Shown here piece by piece: positions 62,979 to 64,000 of a stretch of DNA of 64,000 nucleotides; the stretch's first letter is position 1; every line of letters starts with the position of its first letter. Source of the stretch: Nakamurella endophytica (lineage in GTDB: Bacteria > Actinomycetota > Actinomycetes > Mycobacteriales > Nakamurellaceae). The stretch spans positions 584,744 through 648,743 of the forward strand of contig NZ_BMNA01000003.1 in the NCBI RefSeq assembly GCF_014646215.1, given 5' to 3'. The translations under genes and the position numbers were made by a program. The notes beneath the pieces were generated by a model. That model was given only the letters and a program-made list of their open reading frames with translations. It made no database searches and had not been told where the DNA came from.

Positions 62979-63989
62979 ATGGACTTCCGCTACCTGGGCC
63001 GCTCCGGCCTGAAGATCTCCGAGATCACCTACGGCAACTGGATCACCCACGGGTCGCAGGTGGAGAACGACACCGCGACGGCGTGCGTGCACGCGGCCCT
63101 GGACGCCGGCATCACCAGCTTCGACACCGCGGACGCCTATGCCAACGGCAAGGCCGAGGAGGTGCTCGGCAAGGCCCTGGCCGGCCAGCGGCGGCAGTCG
63201 CTGGAGGTCTTCACCAAGGTCTACTGGCCGACCGGGCCCGCCGGCCACAACGACACCGGGCTGTCCCGCAAGCACATCATGGAGTCCATCGACGGCTCGC
63301 TGCGCCGGCTCGGCATGGACTACGTGGACCTGTACCAGGCGCACCGGTTCGACACCGAGACGCCGCTGGAGGAGACCATCCAGGCGTTCGGCGACGTCGT
63401 CCGGGCCGGCAAGGCGCTCTACATCGGTGTCAGCGAGTGGACCGCCGACCAGCTGCGCGCCGGGCAGGAACTGGCGCTGCAGAACGGTTTCCGCATCGTC
63501 TCCAACCAGCCGCAGTACTCGGCGCTGTGGCGGGTGATCGAGGGCGAGGTCGTCCCGGCCTCGGAGGAGCTGGGCATCAGTCAGGTGGTGTTCTCGCCCA
63601 TCGCGCAGGGCGTGCTGACCGGCAAGTACCAGCCCGGACAGCCACCGCCGGCCGGCTCCCGCGCCACGGACGAGAAGGGCGGCGCCCGGTTCATCCAGCG
63701 GTTCATGAACGACACCGTGCTCGAGCGGGTACAGGCGCTGCGACCGGTGGCCGACGAGCTCGGTCTGTCGCTGTCCCAGCTGGCGGTGGCCTGGGTGCTG
63801 CAGAACCCCAACGTGGCGACGGCCATCGTCGGCGCCTCCCGGCCGGAGCAGCTGGCCGACAACGTCGGCGCCGCGGGCCGGACCATCCCGGCGGACGCGC
63901 TGCGACGCATCGACGAGGCCCTCGGCGACTCGGTGGAGCGGGACCCGGGCAAGACCGCGGAGAACGCCCCGCAGACCCGCCCGGCCTAG
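62979..63989 (+). CDS. Aldo/keto reductase (AKR, Kv-beta-like)
   Basis: A 336-residue TIM-barrel reductase with the catalytic tetrad: Asp and Tyr in SFDTADAYANGKAEEVLG, Lys in FTKVYW and His in YQAHRFD. NADPH-binding residues are in NPNVATAIVGASRPEQL near the end. It reduces aldehydes or ketones; the substrate is unknown. The stop (63987-63989) is inside the window, so the gene is complete. Confidence 0.9.
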   Translation: MDFRYLGRSGLKISEITYGNWITHGSQVENDTATACVHAALDAGITSFDTADAYANGKAEEVLGKALAGQRRQSLEVFTKVYWPTGPAGHNDTGLSRKHIMESIDGSLRRLGMDYVDLYQAHRFDTETPLEETIQAFGDVVRAGKALYIGVSEWTADQLRAGQELALQNGFRIVSNQPQYSALWRVIEGEVVPASEELGISQVVFSPIAQGVLTGKYQPGQPPPAGSRATDEKGGARFIQRFMNDTVLERVQALRPVADELGLSLSQLAVAWVLQNPNVATAIVGASRPEQLADNVGAAGRTIPADALRRIDEALGDSVERDPGKTAENAPQTRPA

Positions 63990-64000
63990 TGCTCCGTGGG

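Overview
The window is about 64 kb of very GC-rich DNA with dense gene packing, frequent GTG starts and ATGA/GTGA overlaps. It comes from an actinomycete chromosome. The strongest marker is the block at 42.0-59.3 kb, which follows the order known near the replication origin of mycobacteria and relatives: ppiA, a PH-domain membrane protein, crgA, trpG, pknB, pknA, pbpA, rodA, pstP, fhaB, fhaA, tRNA-Leu. The mix of genes suggests a Nakamurella/Geodermatophilus/Frankia-like lineage, but the genus cannot be fixed from sequence reading alone. No phage, insertion sequence, CRISPR array or plasmid module was seen.

Left part (0-15.9 kb): the 5' end of a serine hydrolase lipoprotein, a first glucose-6-phosphate dehydrogenase, a LigB-type ATP-dependent DNA ligase coupled to an NAD-dependent epimerase, then a membrane glycosyltransferase 2 with a long structured leader (a candidate c-di-AMP-riboswitch-like element). 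An excalibur lipoprotein and a secreted GH5-CBM2 cellulase follow, so polymer synthesis and hydrolysis genes lie close together. A MarR repressor and an FMN azoreductase are divergent over two matching palindromes. After these come an SGNH esterase, a small phosphoesterase, a GNAT-like protein, a voltage-sensor-like K+ channel and a second glucose-6-phosphate dehydrogenase.

Middle part (15.9-42 kb): a GAF-PAS-PAS-GAF-GGDEF diguanylate cyclase behind two perfect palindromes, a FUSC membrane protein, a YdeI-like protein, an RluA-type pseudouridine synthase, a giant LAL-type LuxR regulator with a 9-bp tandem repeat, and a membrane GGDEF-EAL protein. Both c-di-GMP proteins therefore lie within 13 kb. 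Next come SDR-NUDIX, an HxlR/MFS divergent pair, a frameshifted DUF222-HNH (13E12-type) gene whose start codon lies inside a consensus LexA/SOS box, a UshA-like nucleotidase, a methyltransferase, a baeRF/Rv2629-type protein, Zur, and a coupled MaoC-CitE-DUF2020 lipoprotein set.

Right part (42-64 kb): the cell-division and wall signalling block. PstP, RodA, PbpA and PknA are chained by 4-base GTGA overlaps, with FhaA/FhaB upstream and PknB downstream. Ser/Thr phosphorylation, FHA scaffolds, lipid II polymerisation and crosslinking are thus expressed together. Rhomboid protease, class E sortase, a small membrane protein and an HtrA protease are placed among the conserved genes. After tRNA-Leu(CAG) come an HxlR regulator, YCII, DUF2277, DUF1992, a HAD phosphatase, a quinone oxidoreductase and an aldo/keto reductase.

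Many plus- and minus-strand genes have a TAnnnT-like hexamer 6-8 bases before the start codon, so leaderless transcription appears common in this genome.
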